From positions 27,998,067 to 28,062,066 of the forward strand of contig JARWKL010000010.1 in assembly GCA_029961685.1 (NCBI GenBank): a stretch of 64,000 nt of DNA, in the 5' to 3' direction. The position numbers and the translations under genes are program-made. Shown piece by piece: positions 32,128-42,308 of this stretch (its first letter is position 1; each line of letters begins with the position of its first letter). Source of the stretch: Aristolochia californica (Eukaryota > Streptophyta > Magnoliopsida > Piperales > Aristolochiaceae). The notes under the pieces are model-generated. The model saw only the letters and a list, made by a program, of their open reading frames with translations. It had not been told where the DNA came from and searched no databases.

Positions 32128-32356
32128 GGGAATTTTACCAAAATACCGATTAAAAATAACTTATTTATAATAATAACGAAGACCACAAAATATTTACAAA
32201 ACTACTGAACTTTGACCGGTCCACTGTATATGTGGACAATAAGAGGTGACACGTAAGCTTTGACTGCTTACGTGTCGCTCCATCATCGGAGCGATGCTGT
32301 AGATGAACACATAGGCTGCCATGTCATTATTATTGACACATCATCTGCCACATCAT
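32128..32356 (+). repeat. Left terminal inverted repeat of the MULE
   Basis: It contains the inner motif 'gacacgtaagctttgactgcttacgtgtc', itself an inverted repeat, and 'accggtccactgtatatgtggac'. Mirror copy at 33926-34154. Confidence 0.85.
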
Positions 32357-32633
32357 TACATGATAAAATTTTGAATAAATTTAAAAAAAATTAAAAAATC
32401 AAATACACTTTTTATTACCTTATATCTAAAATAAAAAATTATTTAAAAAAATAATAAAAAATTAAAAAATTAACTCTTACTTATTTAACACCATTTAATA
32501 ACAATTAAAATATTTATTAATTAAAAAAATTATTGTTACACTTTTTATTTCTTCATATTTTAAAAAATAAAATAAAATAAGTAAATTAATTAGATTTAAA
32601 ATATTTATAAATTAAAAAATTAAAAAAACATTA

Positions 32634-33200
32634 TTTTAGAGTTTAAAAATACAATTATTTTTATATTTTTATCACCTTATTTACCAAATAATAATATTTA
32701 CAAATTTTAAATATTTATAAATAGAAAAAATCTAACTCTTACCCATTTATTATGAATTTAAAATATTTATAAATTTAAAAAATCTTACTCTTAAGTCTTA
32801 CCCATATATTATCGATTTAAAATATTTAAAAATTTTAAAAAATACAAAAAAACTATTTTAGAGTTTAAAAATATAATTTATTTGTATATTTTTATCACCT
32901 TATTTACAAAATAATAATATTTATAAATTTAAAATATTTATAAATAAAAATAATCTAACTCTTACCCATTTACTACAGATTTAAAATATTTATAAATAAT
33001 TTTTTTTAAGTCTTACCCATATATTATCTATTTAAAATATTTATAAATAGAAAAAAATTTACTCTTAAGTCATACCCATATATTATCCATTTAAAATATT
33101 TATAAATTAAAAAAATATAAAAAAAAGTTGTTTTAGTGTTTAAAAATATATTTTATTTGTATACTTTTTATTACCTTATTTACAAAATAATAAATTATTA
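32634..33200 (+). repeat. AT-rich tandem repeat inside the MULE
   Basis: 'ttttagagtttaaaaata' style blocks recur at 32634, 32866 and 33131, each followed by 'ttgtatatttttatcaccttatttac' and 'aaataataa'. The 'ctcttacccat(a/t)tattat' segments also recur. Period 232 and then 265 bp. Confidence 0.6.
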
Positions 33201-33417
33201 AAAAATATATTATTTATTTTAAAATCTTAAAAAATTTTACAATAATTTTAATTTGGCAAAATTTTCATTAACATAAAATCAGAAATTAAACAGTAAATCA
33301 CAAAAAAATCAATACATTAATTAAACACCTAAATTCAAATCAACATTATAATTAAATATAATAATTCGATTCAATTAACAAAAATCCTAAAAAATCACCC
33401 CCCTAATTTTCAAGGGA

Positions 33418-33830
33418 AGGGGCGGCGAGAGGACGAACAAAGGGGAACAGAGAGGAAGAACATTGGCTACGAGAGGATGAACAGAGGAGAGATAAAAGGC
33501 TGAGACGAAGAGAGAGTGGTTGAGAGGGGGCGTCGAGGGCGAGGCCAAGCGGCGGCAGGGGCGAGGCCGAGGCAGAGGCAGGGGCGAGGCCGAGGAAGAG
33601 CAGCGGCAGGAGGTGAGCGGCGGCAGCAGGGGAGGCAAGCGGCGGCAGGGGCAAGGCCGAGGCAGAGCAGCGGTAGCAGGAGAGTGGCCGAGGCCGAGCG
33701 GCGGCAGCAGGGGCCAGGCCGAGCGGCGGTGGTAGCAGGGGAGGCGAGCGGCAGCAGGGGAGGCGGCAGCAGGGGAGCGACGAGAGGAGAGCACCCGAGA
33801 CGAGAGGAGATGAGAAAATCGTGGAAGAGA
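33418..33830. other. GC-rich low-complexity segment inside the MULE
   Basis: Built from GGCGGCAGGGGCGAGGCC-like blocks. Long frames are open in several frames on both strands (for example 33387-33846 minus, Ser/Leu/Pro/Ala-rich; 33516-33917 plus, Arg/Gly-rich). That is expected from GC-rich repetition and is not evidence of a protein. MULEs can capture host DNA, so a captured GC-rich exon or 5' UTR later expanded by slippage is possible. Confidence 0.5.
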
Positions 33831-33925
33831 TTAGAATTAAAAACATATGTGAGGGCTGACGTGGCGAGTGCTTACGTGGCCCAGATGACAGGGAAAAAAG
33901 AAAATAATTTATATTGACGTGGTAA

Positions 33926-34154
33926 ATTACGTAGCAGATGACGTGTCAAACTTAATGACATGGCAGCCTATGTGTTCATCTACAGCATCGTTCCGATGAT
34001 GGAGCGACACGTAAGCAGTCAAAGCTTACATGTCACCTTTGACTGTCCACATATACAGTGGACCGGTCAAAGTTCGATAGTTTTGTAAATATTTTGTGGT
34101 CTTCGTTATTATTATAAATAAGTTATTTTTAATCGGTATTTTGGTAAAATTCCC
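33926..34154 (-). repeat. Right terminal inverted repeat of the MULE
   Basis: Reverse-complement partner of 32128-32356, ending AAAATTCCC at 34154, followed by the 9-bp target duplication. Confidence 0.85.
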
Positions 34155-34525
34155 TTTTTTTTATTCTCGTTTCCGAAAGTGTCGGCCTCTTTGCTGGTTA
34201 ACAGCAGGTTTCGAAAATTTCCTGTTAAGAAATTTTCCGTTTCCATCTTCAAGATCTCTTTGCTGGATCATTTTTCTGCCACTTGAAACCAAGACCCACC
34301 AGTCTGCCGAGTTTTTTTTGTTGGCCCGTGTTGTTGGGGAGCCAGGGTCGCTGGGAAGAAGACGACCACTCTGTTCGGCGCCGTACGTCTCTGGATAGTT
34401 TCCGTCGAGAGACCGTCGACTCAGAGAGAAAAAAAATTACTACTGTTGTCGATGGGTTTTCCTATAGTCGAGGCCCAAAGGTCACATCGTCGTTGCCGGA
34501 GACGATGACACCATGAACGAGAAAA

Positions 34526-34729
34526 ATGACTGCTGCTGCATTTTTTTCGTCGTTATCTATTTGGCACTTTTGCCGAAGAAGAAGTAACACCTGGCAGCGT
34601 AAAGGGAAGCCAAGTCGAAAATGGAGATTCCTTCACTGCCTCTCTGAGAATTATTCACTCTGCTGGCGCCGCCAAGCTTCCCAAGCACCAGCTACGCATT
34701 GTTGTTTTTCGGAAGTTGTCGTCGTCCCG
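34526..34729 (+). other. Conserved short frame, unit 1 copy (frameshifted)
   Basis: Unit 1 counterpart of the 68-codon frame at 36672, 38745 and 40778. It starts MTAAAFF and then shifts frame, so the shared reading (HSAG...KLPxCQLC) is in another frame. Confidence 0.4.
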
Positions 34730-34875
34730 GTGATGTCTCTTACTTCAAAAAGTTTCCGTTTCTGTCTCATCTTCAAGATCTATCTGCTGGATTTCTGTTA
34801 TTCAGAAAATTGCCTCCCGAAGAACTCTCTCTTTCAGCTCTGTTAGGAACTCGAGAAGAAGATGCACCATAGAAA

Positions 34876-34910
34876 TATTTCATGTTTCCTAAGTTAGGAA
34901 ACATGAAATA
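34876..34910. repeat. 35-bp palindrome, unit 1 copy
   Basis: Arms TATTTCATGTTTCCTAA and its exact reverse complement around a single G. Copies occur at 37018-37052, 39093-39127 and 41126-41160. Confidence 0.88.
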
Positions 34911-34929
34911 ATCAGCGCCTGTTCAGCGC

Positions 34930-35060
34930 GCCCGAGTCAACGCGGACCAGCAAGCGGAGTTCCCCGCCGACCGACTGCACCAGTCTACTGAGTCAACCCA
35001 AACAAACTCCCACCGAGTCTACTCGGGTTCGGGTCAACTTGACTCGGGCAACTTATTTTT
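34930..35060 (+). promoter_or_regulatory. W-box/GAGTCAAC cluster, unit 1 copy
   Basis: Four TTGAC(C/T) cores within about 115 bp, in both orientations (AGTCAA, AGTCAA, GGTCAA, TTGACT). The same cluster, with up to five or six cores, is present in the other units (37075-37190, 39150-39260, 41185-41295), and in the minus-strand relatives at 44520-44560 and 52255-52370. Protein binding is inferred only. Confidence 0.4.
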
Positions 35061-35324
35061 TGCCACAGTATGCGTGCCCAAGATTTCGACGTGACTCTTG
35101 CTAGATTATTATTTTTGAAGAATTAACAGATTATTCCTTGGTCAACATATTATTTGGTCTAGATATGTGCATTGGATTATTTTATGGTTAATATTATAGG
35201 GATTATTTTGGGTCGTGTTAAGTGGGCCCAAGCCAAGCCCATTTAAGTTGCAGCTATTGTGTCTCTTTTTATGAGACAATATTATTGAAGAAGAGGTAGC
35301 CTCATACCATTATTTATTTATGTC

Positions 35325-35870
35325 CTCGTCAAAAATTTCAAATTTATTTGTGGTTGGGAGTCCATGACGGAGGAACTTATTTTTATATTTATTGTCAACC
35401 CCATAAAAAATATCAAATTTATTTGTGGTTGGTTGTGGTTGGTTGTGGTTGGGAGTCCATGAAGGAGGAACTTATTATTATATTTATTGTCAACCCCATC
35501 AAAAATATCAAATTTTTTTTAGTTGGGAGTCTATGATGGAGGAACTTATTTTTAAATTTATTGTCAACCCCTTCAAATATATCAAATTTATTTGTGGTTG
35601 GGAGTCCATGACGGGGGAACTTCATCCCCGTAAAAAATATCAATTTTTTGTGCTTGGGAATCCATGATGGAGGAACTTCATCCCCGTCAAAAATATCAAA
35701 ATTATTTGTGGTAGGGAGTCCATGACGGAGGAACTTCATCCCCGTCAAAAAAATCAAAATTTTTGTGGTTGGAAGTCCATGACGGAAGAACTTCATCCTC
35801 GTAAAAAATATCAATTTTTTTGTGGTTGGAAGTCCATGACGGAGGAACTTATTATTATATTTATGTTACT
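35325..35870 (+). repeat. Minisatellite, unit 1
   Basis: Eight 'gggagtccatgacggagga' blocks, spaced 94, 75, 75, 56, 58, 57 and 57 bp. Each later block continues 'acttcatccccgtcaaaaa' and 'tatcaaaattatttgtggttg'. Reading frames stay open for 80-131 codons on both strands, because most spacings are near multiples of three. Confidence 0.85.
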
Positions 35871-36144
35871 TCCCCCCATTAATATCATATATTACTGTAC
35901 CACTTGAGAGTCGTTGCCCAATGGAGGGACACGGTGGTGGAGGTAAATACTTCAGAGCAATGTCTTAGCGAATAGAAGTGGTTTACTCTCACTGATATTA
36001 TACCAGTTGGGCCTCATGAACGAGAGCACCAGCGTGAGGGGGAGTGTTGGAAGATGAAGACATATTATACAAGAAAGATTTTATACATCATTTGCAACAA
36101 GCTGGAAGGTCATGCTATTCTCTCACCCCCAGCTTGAGGGGGAG

Positions 36145-36530
36145 TGTTGGAAGACAGGGCCCAAACCCACACGACCAAGGAAGGCTCACATATCCAAGTG
36201 TATTAGAAGATGGGCCTAAGCCCATAAAACCAAGGAAGACCCATCGATCCAAGAGATATAGAAGAGGGGTTCAAGGCCCATAGGCACACATACAAGATGG
36301 CAGGATGGTAAATAAAGGGTCATTTCATAGAGATGACAGTTATGCAATTAAGTTAAAGTTCTAAGGTTAAACCTTAAACCCTAAGTTCAGGGGTATTATT
36401 GTAATATTGTAGTTTCATAAATCTATAAATAGAGCTTTAGGGAGAGGGTTAAAAATAATCAATTCCATAACCCTTCTTCCTCCTGTTTTCTCCCAATGAG
36501 TTTCTTTCCCTTTGTCTCTATGAGCTAAAT
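36145..36530 (+). repeat. LTR B of the array (3' end deleted)
   Basis: Starts TGTTGGAAGACAGGGCCC after GAGGGGGAG and ends at 'gagctaaat', where the interior begins. Confidence 0.82.
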
Positions 36531-36671
36531 TCTCTGGACTATTTCCACCGAGAGTCTGTCGGCTCCAAAAAAAAAAAAAAAAAAACTAATGCTTTCGATG
36601 GGTTGCCGTTTAGTCGGGGGCTAAAGGTCACGTTGCCATTGCCAAAGACGATAAGACCGTGAACGAGAAAA

Positions 36672-36878
36672 ATGACTGCTGCTGCATTTTTTCATCGTTC
36701 TTTGTTCGACGCTTTTGTCGAAGAAGAAGTAACACTAGGTAACACAAAGGGAAGCCAAGTCGAAAACGGTGACTCCTTCGCCACCTCTTTGAGAATTATT
36801 CACTCTGCTGGCACCACCAAACTTCCTAAGTGTCAGCTATGCATTGTTGTTTTTCAGAAGTTGTCATCGTCCCGGTGA
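36672..36878 (+). other. Conserved 68-codon frame, unit 2
   Basis: MTAAAFFHRSLFDAF...VEEEVT, then SLRIIHSAGTTKLP and CQLCIVVFQKL. No known domain. Near-identical frames lie at 38745-38951 and 40778-40984. Conservation may only reflect recent duplication. Confidence 0.4.
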
Positions 36879-37017
36879 TGTCTCTTATTTCGGAAAGTTT
36901 TGTTTCCGTCTCTTCTTCAAGATCTATCTGTTGGATTGCTGTTATTCAAAAACTTGCCTCCCAAAAAACTCTCTTTCCGCTTTGTTAGGAAGTTGAGAAG
37001 AAGAGGCACTGTAGAAA

Positions 37018-37052
37018 TATTTCATGTTTCCTAAGTTAGGAAACATGAAATA
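37018..37052. repeat. 35-bp palindrome, unit 2 copy
   Basis: Identical to the unit 1 palindrome (17-base arms around G). Confidence 0.88.
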
Positions 37053-37464
37053 ATGAGCGCCTGTTCAGCGCGCTTGAGTCAACACGGACCAGTAAGCCAA
37101 GTTCCCAAGCGACCGACTGCACCAGTGTACAGAGTCAACCCAGACCAACTTGGACCGAGTCAACTCGGGTCCGGGTCAACTTGACTACGGCCACTTATTT
37201 TTTGCCACGGTATGCGTCCCCAAGATTTCTACGCGACTCTGGCTGGATTATTATTTTTGAAGAATTGACATATTATTCCTTGGTCAACATATTATTTGGT
37301 CTAGATATGTGCATTGGATTATTTCATGGGTAATATTACAAGGATTATTTTGGGTCGTGTTAAGTGGGCCCAAACCAAACCCATTTAAGTTGCTTCTATT
37401 GTGTCTCTTTTGATGTGACAATATTATTGAAGAAGAGGTAGCCTCATACCATTATTTATTTATG

Positions 37465-37920
37465 TCCCTGTCAAAAATATCAAATTTATTTGTAGTTGGA
37501 AGTCCATGACAGAAAAACTTATTTTTATATTTATTGTCAACCCCGCCAAAAATATCAAATTTATTTGTGGTTGGTTGTGGTTGGGAGTCCATGATGGAGG
37601 AACTTATTATTATATTTATTGTCAAGCCCAAAAAAATATCAAATTTATTTGTGGTTGGGAGTCCATGAAGGAGGAATTTCTTCCCCGTCAAAAATATCAA
37701 ATTTTTCTGGTTGGGAATCCACGATGGAGGAACTTCAACCCTGTCAAAAATATCAAAATTATTTGTGGTTGCGAGTCCATGATGGAGGAACTTCATCCCA
37801 GTCAAAAATATCAAAATTTTTGTGGTTGGAAGTATATGACGGAGGAACATCATCCCCGGAAAAAGTATCAATTGTTTTGTGGTTGAAAGCCAATGATGAA
37901 GGAACTTATTATTATATTTA
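37465..37920 (+). repeat. Minisatellite, unit 2
   Basis: Seven to eight blocks of the 'gagtccatgacggaggaac' type with 'tatttgtggttg' linkers. Confidence 0.85.
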
Positions 37921-38201
37921 TGTTACTTCCCCCCATTAATATCATATATTACTCTACCACTTGAGAGTCATTGTCTTGTGGAGGGACACGGTGATGGAGG
38001 TGGACACTTCAGAGAAATGTCTTAGGGGCTAGAAGTGATTTACTCTCACTGATATTATACCAGTTGGGCCTCATGAACAAGAGCACCAGCGTGAGGGGGA
38101 GTGTTGGAAGATGAAGGCATATTATACAAGAAAGATTTTATACATCATTTGTAACAAGCTGGAAGTTCATGTTATTCTCTCACCCCCAACTTGAGGGGGA
38201 G

Positions 38202-38602
38202 TGTTGGAAGACAGGGCCCAAGCCCACACGACCAAGGAGGGCTCCCATATCTAAGTGTATTAGAAGATGGGCCTAAGCCCTTAAAACCAAAGAAGACCCA
38301 TGGATCCAAGAGATATAGAAGACGGGCTCAAGGCCCATAGATCCAGGAGAAGGCCCATAGGCGTGCATACAAGATGGCAGGACGGTAAATAAAGGGTCAT
38401 CTCATAGAGATGGCAGTGATGCAATTAAGTTAAAGTTCCAAGGTTAAACCCTAAACCCTAAGTTCAGGGGTATTATTGTAATATTATATTTTCATAAATT
38501 TATAAATAGAGCTTTAGGGGGAGGCTTACAAATAATCAATTCCATAACTTCCTCCTGTTTTCTCCCAATGAGTTTCTTTCCCTTTGTCTCTATGAGCTAA
38601 AT
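38202..38602 (+). repeat. LTR C of the array (3' end deleted)
   Basis: Starts TGTTGGAAGACAGGGCCC and ends at the same 'gagctaaat' junction as B and D. Confidence 0.82.
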
Positions 38603-38744
38603 TCTCTGGACTGTTTCAGTCGAGAGTCCGTCGGCTCCAAGAGAAAAAAAAAAAACAACTAATGTTTTCGATGGGTTGCCATTTAGTCGGGCGCTAAAGG
38701 TCACATTGCCATTGCCAGAGACGATAAGACCGTGAACGAGAAAA

Positions 38745-38951
38745 ATGACCGCTGCTGCGTTTTGTCATCGTTCTTTGTTCGACGCTTTTGCCGAAGAAGA
38801 AGTAACACCAGGTAACGCAATGGGAAGCCAAGTCGAAAACGGTGACTCCTTCGTTGCCTCTTTGAGAATTATTCACTCTGCTGGCACCACCAAGCTTCCT
38901 GAGTGCCAGCTATGCATTGTTGTTTTTCAGAAGTTGTCGTCATCCCGGTGA
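38745..38951 (+). other. Conserved 68-codon frame, unit 3
   Basis: MTAAAFCHRSLFDAFAEEEV..., same layout as the unit 2 and unit 4 frames. Confidence 0.4.
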
Positions 38952-39092
38952 TGTCTCTTATTTCGGAAAGTTTTGTTTTCGTCTCATCTTCAATATCTAT
39001 CTGTTGGATTGTTGTTATTCGGAAACTTGCCTCCCAAAGAACTCTCTCTTTCCGCTCTGTTAGGAAGTGGAGAAGAAGAGGCACTGTAGAAA

Positions 39093-39127
39093 TATTTCAT
39101 GTTTCCTAAGTTAGGAAACATGAAATA
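39093..39127. repeat. 35-bp palindrome, unit 3 copy
   Basis: Identical to the other three copies. Confidence 0.88.
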
Positions 39128-39511
39128 ATCAGCGCTTGTTCAGCGCGCTCGAGTCAACTCGGACCAGTAAGCCAAGTTCCCCACCAACCGATTGCACCAG
39201 TCTACTAGTCAACCCAGACCAACTCAGACCGAGTCAACTCGGGTCCGGGTCAACTTGACTAGGGCCACTTATTTTCTGCGCGACTCTGGCTGGATTATTA
39301 TTTTTGATGAATTGACATATTATTCCTTGGTCAACATATTATTTGGTCTAGATATGTGCATTGGATTATTTCATGGGTAATATTACAAGGATTATTTTGG
39401 GTCGTGTTAAGTGGGCCCAAACCAAACCCATTTAAGTTGCTGCTATTGTGTCTCTTTTGATGTGACAGTATTATTGAAGAAGAGGTAGCCTCATACCATT
39501 ATTTCTTTATG

Positions 39512-39970
39512 TCCCTGTCAAAAATATCAAATTTATTTGTAGTTGGGAGTCCATGACGGAAAAACTTATTTCTATATTTATTGTCAACCCCGCCAAAAAT
39601 ATCAAATTTATTTGTGGTGGGTTGTGGTTGGGAGTCCATGATGGAGGAACTTATTATTATATTTATTGTAAACCCCGAAAAAAAATATCAAATTTATTTG
39701 GGGTTGGGAGTCCATGACGGAGGAACATCATCCCCGTCAAAAATATAAAATTTTTCTGGTTGGGAATCCACGATGGAGGAACTTCAACCCCGTCAAAAAT
39801 ATCAAAATTATTTGTGGTTGGGAGTCCGTGATGGAGGAACTTCATCCCAGTCAAAAATATCAAAATTTTTGTGGTTGGAAGTATATGATAGAGGAACTTC
39901 ATCCCCAGAAAAAGTATCAATTGTTTTGTGGTTGGAAGTCAATGACAAAGGAACTTATTATTATATTTAT
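39512..39970 (+). repeat. Minisatellite, unit 3
   Basis: Same repeat family as units 1, 2 and 4. Confidence 0.85.
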
Positions 39971-40250
39971 GTTAATTCCTCCCATTAATATCATGTATTA
40001 CTCTACCACTAGAGAGTCGTTGTCTTGTGGAGGGACACGGTGGTGGAGGTGGACACTTCAGAGAAATGTCTTAGGGGCAAGAAGTGATTTACTCTCACTG
40101 ATATTATACCAGTTGGGCCTCATGAACGAGAGCACTAGCGTGAGGGGGAGTGCTGGAAGATGAAGGCATATTATACAAAAAAGATTTTATACATCATTTG
40201 CAACAAGCTGGAAGTTCATGCTATTCTCTCACCCCCAACTTGAGGGGGAG

Positions 40251-40640
40251 TATTGGAAGATAGGGCCCAAACCCACACGACCAAAGGCTCACATATCCAA
40301 GTGTATTAGAAGATGGGCCTAAGCCCATAAAACCAAGGAAGACCCATGGATCCAAGAGATATAGAAGACGGGCTCAGGGCCCATAGATCAAGGAGCGCGC
40401 ATACAAGATGGCAGGACAGTAAATAAAGGGTCATCTCATAGAGATGGCAGTGATGCAATTAAGTTAAAGTTCCAAGGTTAAACCCTAAACCCTAAGTCCA
40501 TGGGTATTATTGTAATATTTTAGTTTCATAAATCTATAAATAGAGCTTCAGGGGACGGTTAAAAGTAATCAATTCCATAACCCTTCTTCCTCCTGTTTTC
40601 TCCCAATGAGTTTCTTTCCCTTTGTCTCTATGAGCTAAAT
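40251..40640 (+). repeat. LTR D of the array (3' end deleted)
   Basis: Starts TATTGGAAGATAGGGCCC (first G changed to A), after GAGGGGGAG. It ends at the shared 'gagctaaat' junction. It lacks about 25 bp around 'aggcccatagg' that the other copies have. Confidence 0.82.
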
Positions 40641-40777
40641 TCTCTGGACTGTTTCCGCCGAGAGTCTGTCGGCTCCAAGAGAAAAAAAAAACTAATGCTT
40701 TCAATGGGTTGCCGTTTAGTCGAGGGCTAAAGGTCACGTTGCCATTGCCAGAGACGATAAGACCGTGAACGAGAAAA

Positions 40778-40984
40778 ATGATTGCTGCTGCGTTTTTTCA
40801 TCGTTCTTTGTTCGACGCTTTTGTCGAAGAAGAAGTAACACCAGGTAACGCAAAGGGAAGCCAAGTCAAAAACGGTGACTCCTTCATCGCCTCTTTGAGA
40901 ATTATTCACTCTGCTGGCACCACCAAGCTTCCTGAGTGCCAGCTATGCATTGTTGTTTTTCGAAAGTTTTCGTGGTCCCGGTGA
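40778..40984 (+). other. Conserved 68-codon frame, unit 4
   Basis: Same layout as units 2 and 3, starting with ATG and ending at TGA. One Met-to-Ile type difference near the start. Confidence 0.4.
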
Positions 40985-41125
40985 TGTCTATTATTTCGGA
41001 AAGTTTTCTTTCCGTCTCATCTTCAAGATCTATCTGCTGGATTGCTGTTATTCGGAAACTTGCCTCCCAAAAAACTCTCTCTTTCCGCTTTGTTAGGAAG
41101 TTGAGAAGAAGAGGCACTGTAGAAA

Positions 41126-41160
41126 TATTTCATGTTTCCTAAGTTAGGAAACATGAAATA
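41126..41160. repeat. 35-bp palindrome, unit 4 copy
   Basis: Identical to the other three copies. Confidence 0.88.
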
Positions 41161-41571
41161 ATGAGGGCCTATTCAGCACGCTCGAGTCAACTCGGACCAG
41201 TAAGCCAAGTTCCCCACCGACCGACTGCACCAGTCTACTGAGTCAACCCAGACCAACTCGGACCGAGTCAACTCGGGTCTGGGTCAACTTGACTGGAGCC
41301 ACTTATTTTCTGCCATGGTATGCGTGCCCAAGATTTCTGCGCGACTTTGGCTGGATTATTATTTTTGAAGAAAAGACATATTATTCCTTGGTCAACATAT
41401 TATTTGGTCTAGATATGTGCATTGGATTATTTCATGGGTAATATTACAAGGATTATTTTGGGTCGTGTTAAGTGGGCCTGAACCAAACCCAATTAAGCTA
41501 CTGCTATTGTGTCTCTTTTGACGTGACAATATTATTGAAGAAGAAGTAGCCTCATACCATTATTTATTTAT

Positions 41572-42030
41572 GTCCCTGTCAAAAATATCAAATTTATTTG
41601 TAGTTGGGAGTCAATGACGGAAAAACTTATTTTTATATTTATTGTCAACCCCGCCAAAAATATCAAATTTATTTGTGGTTGGTTGTGGTTGGGAGTCCAT
41701 GATGGAGGAACTTATTATTATATTTATTGTCAACCCCGAAAAAATATCAAATTTATTTGTGGTTGGGAGTCCATGACGGAGGAACTTCATCCCCGTAAAA
41801 AATATCGAATTTTTCTGGTTGGGAATCCACGATGGAGGAACTTCATCCCCATCAAAAATATCAAAATTATTTGTGGTTGGGAGTCCATGACGGAGGAACT
41901 TCATCCCTGTCAAAAATATCAAAATTTTTGTGGTTGGAAGTATATGACGGAGGAACTTCATCCCTGAAAAAAGTATCAATTGTTTTGTGGTTGGAAGTCA
42001 ATGACGAAGGAACTTATTATTATATTTATG
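41572..42030 (+). repeat. Minisatellite, unit 4
   Basis: Same repeat family; reading frames open on both strands (41611-41979 minus, 41614-41967 plus). Confidence 0.85.
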
Positions 42031-42308
42031 TTACTTCCCCCCATTAATATCATATATTACTCTACAGTTAAGAGTCATTGTCTTGTGGAGGGACACGGTG
42101 GTCGAGGTAGACACTTCAGAGAAATGTCTGAGGGGCTAGAAGTGATTTACTCTCACTGATATTATACCAGTTGGGCCTCATGAACGAGAGCACCAGCGTG
42201 AGGGGGAGTGTTGGAAGATGAAGGCATATTATACAAGAAAGATTTTATACATCATTTGCAACAAGTTGGAAGTTCATGCTATTCTCTCACCCCCAGCTTT
42301 AGGGGGAG

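Larger units (their letters stand above)
32128..34154. mobile_element. Mutator-like element (non-autonomous MULE) with long terminal inverted repeats
   Basis: It starts GGGAATTTTACCAAAATACC and ends with the exact reverse complement. Inverted repeats of about 229 bp (32128-32356 and 33926-34154) are nearly identical, with roughly 20 differences by eye. A perfect 9-bp duplication TTTTTTTTA flanks it (32119-32127 and 34155-34163), the length typical of Mutator superfamily insertions. No transposase is present. The interior is AT-rich on the left (32360-33390) with three repeats of a 230-265 bp unit, and GC-rich and low-complexity on the right (33418-33830). It lies in the leader of unit 1 of the LTR array. 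Confidence 0.87.

Noticed and set aside
31861..32153. Three overlapping frames after the poly(T) run
   Set aside because: Overlapping frames in one leader region, partly crossing into the MULE insertion; chance.
33387..33917. Long overlapping frames on both strands (133-147 aa), one Arg/Gly-rich like an RNA-binding protein
   Set aside because: Low-complexity GC-rich DNA inside a Mutator-like element opens several frames at once; no domain and no start context.
35325..42030. Regularly spaced repeats that could suggest a CRISPR array
   Set aside because: The units are continuous minisatellite repeats without unique spacers, in a plant retroelement, and no cas-like genes are present.
37452..42047. 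Frames of 100-149 aa on both strands across the minisatellites
   Set aside because: They follow from a stop-free repeat unit; they have no domain and are open in two or more frames at once.
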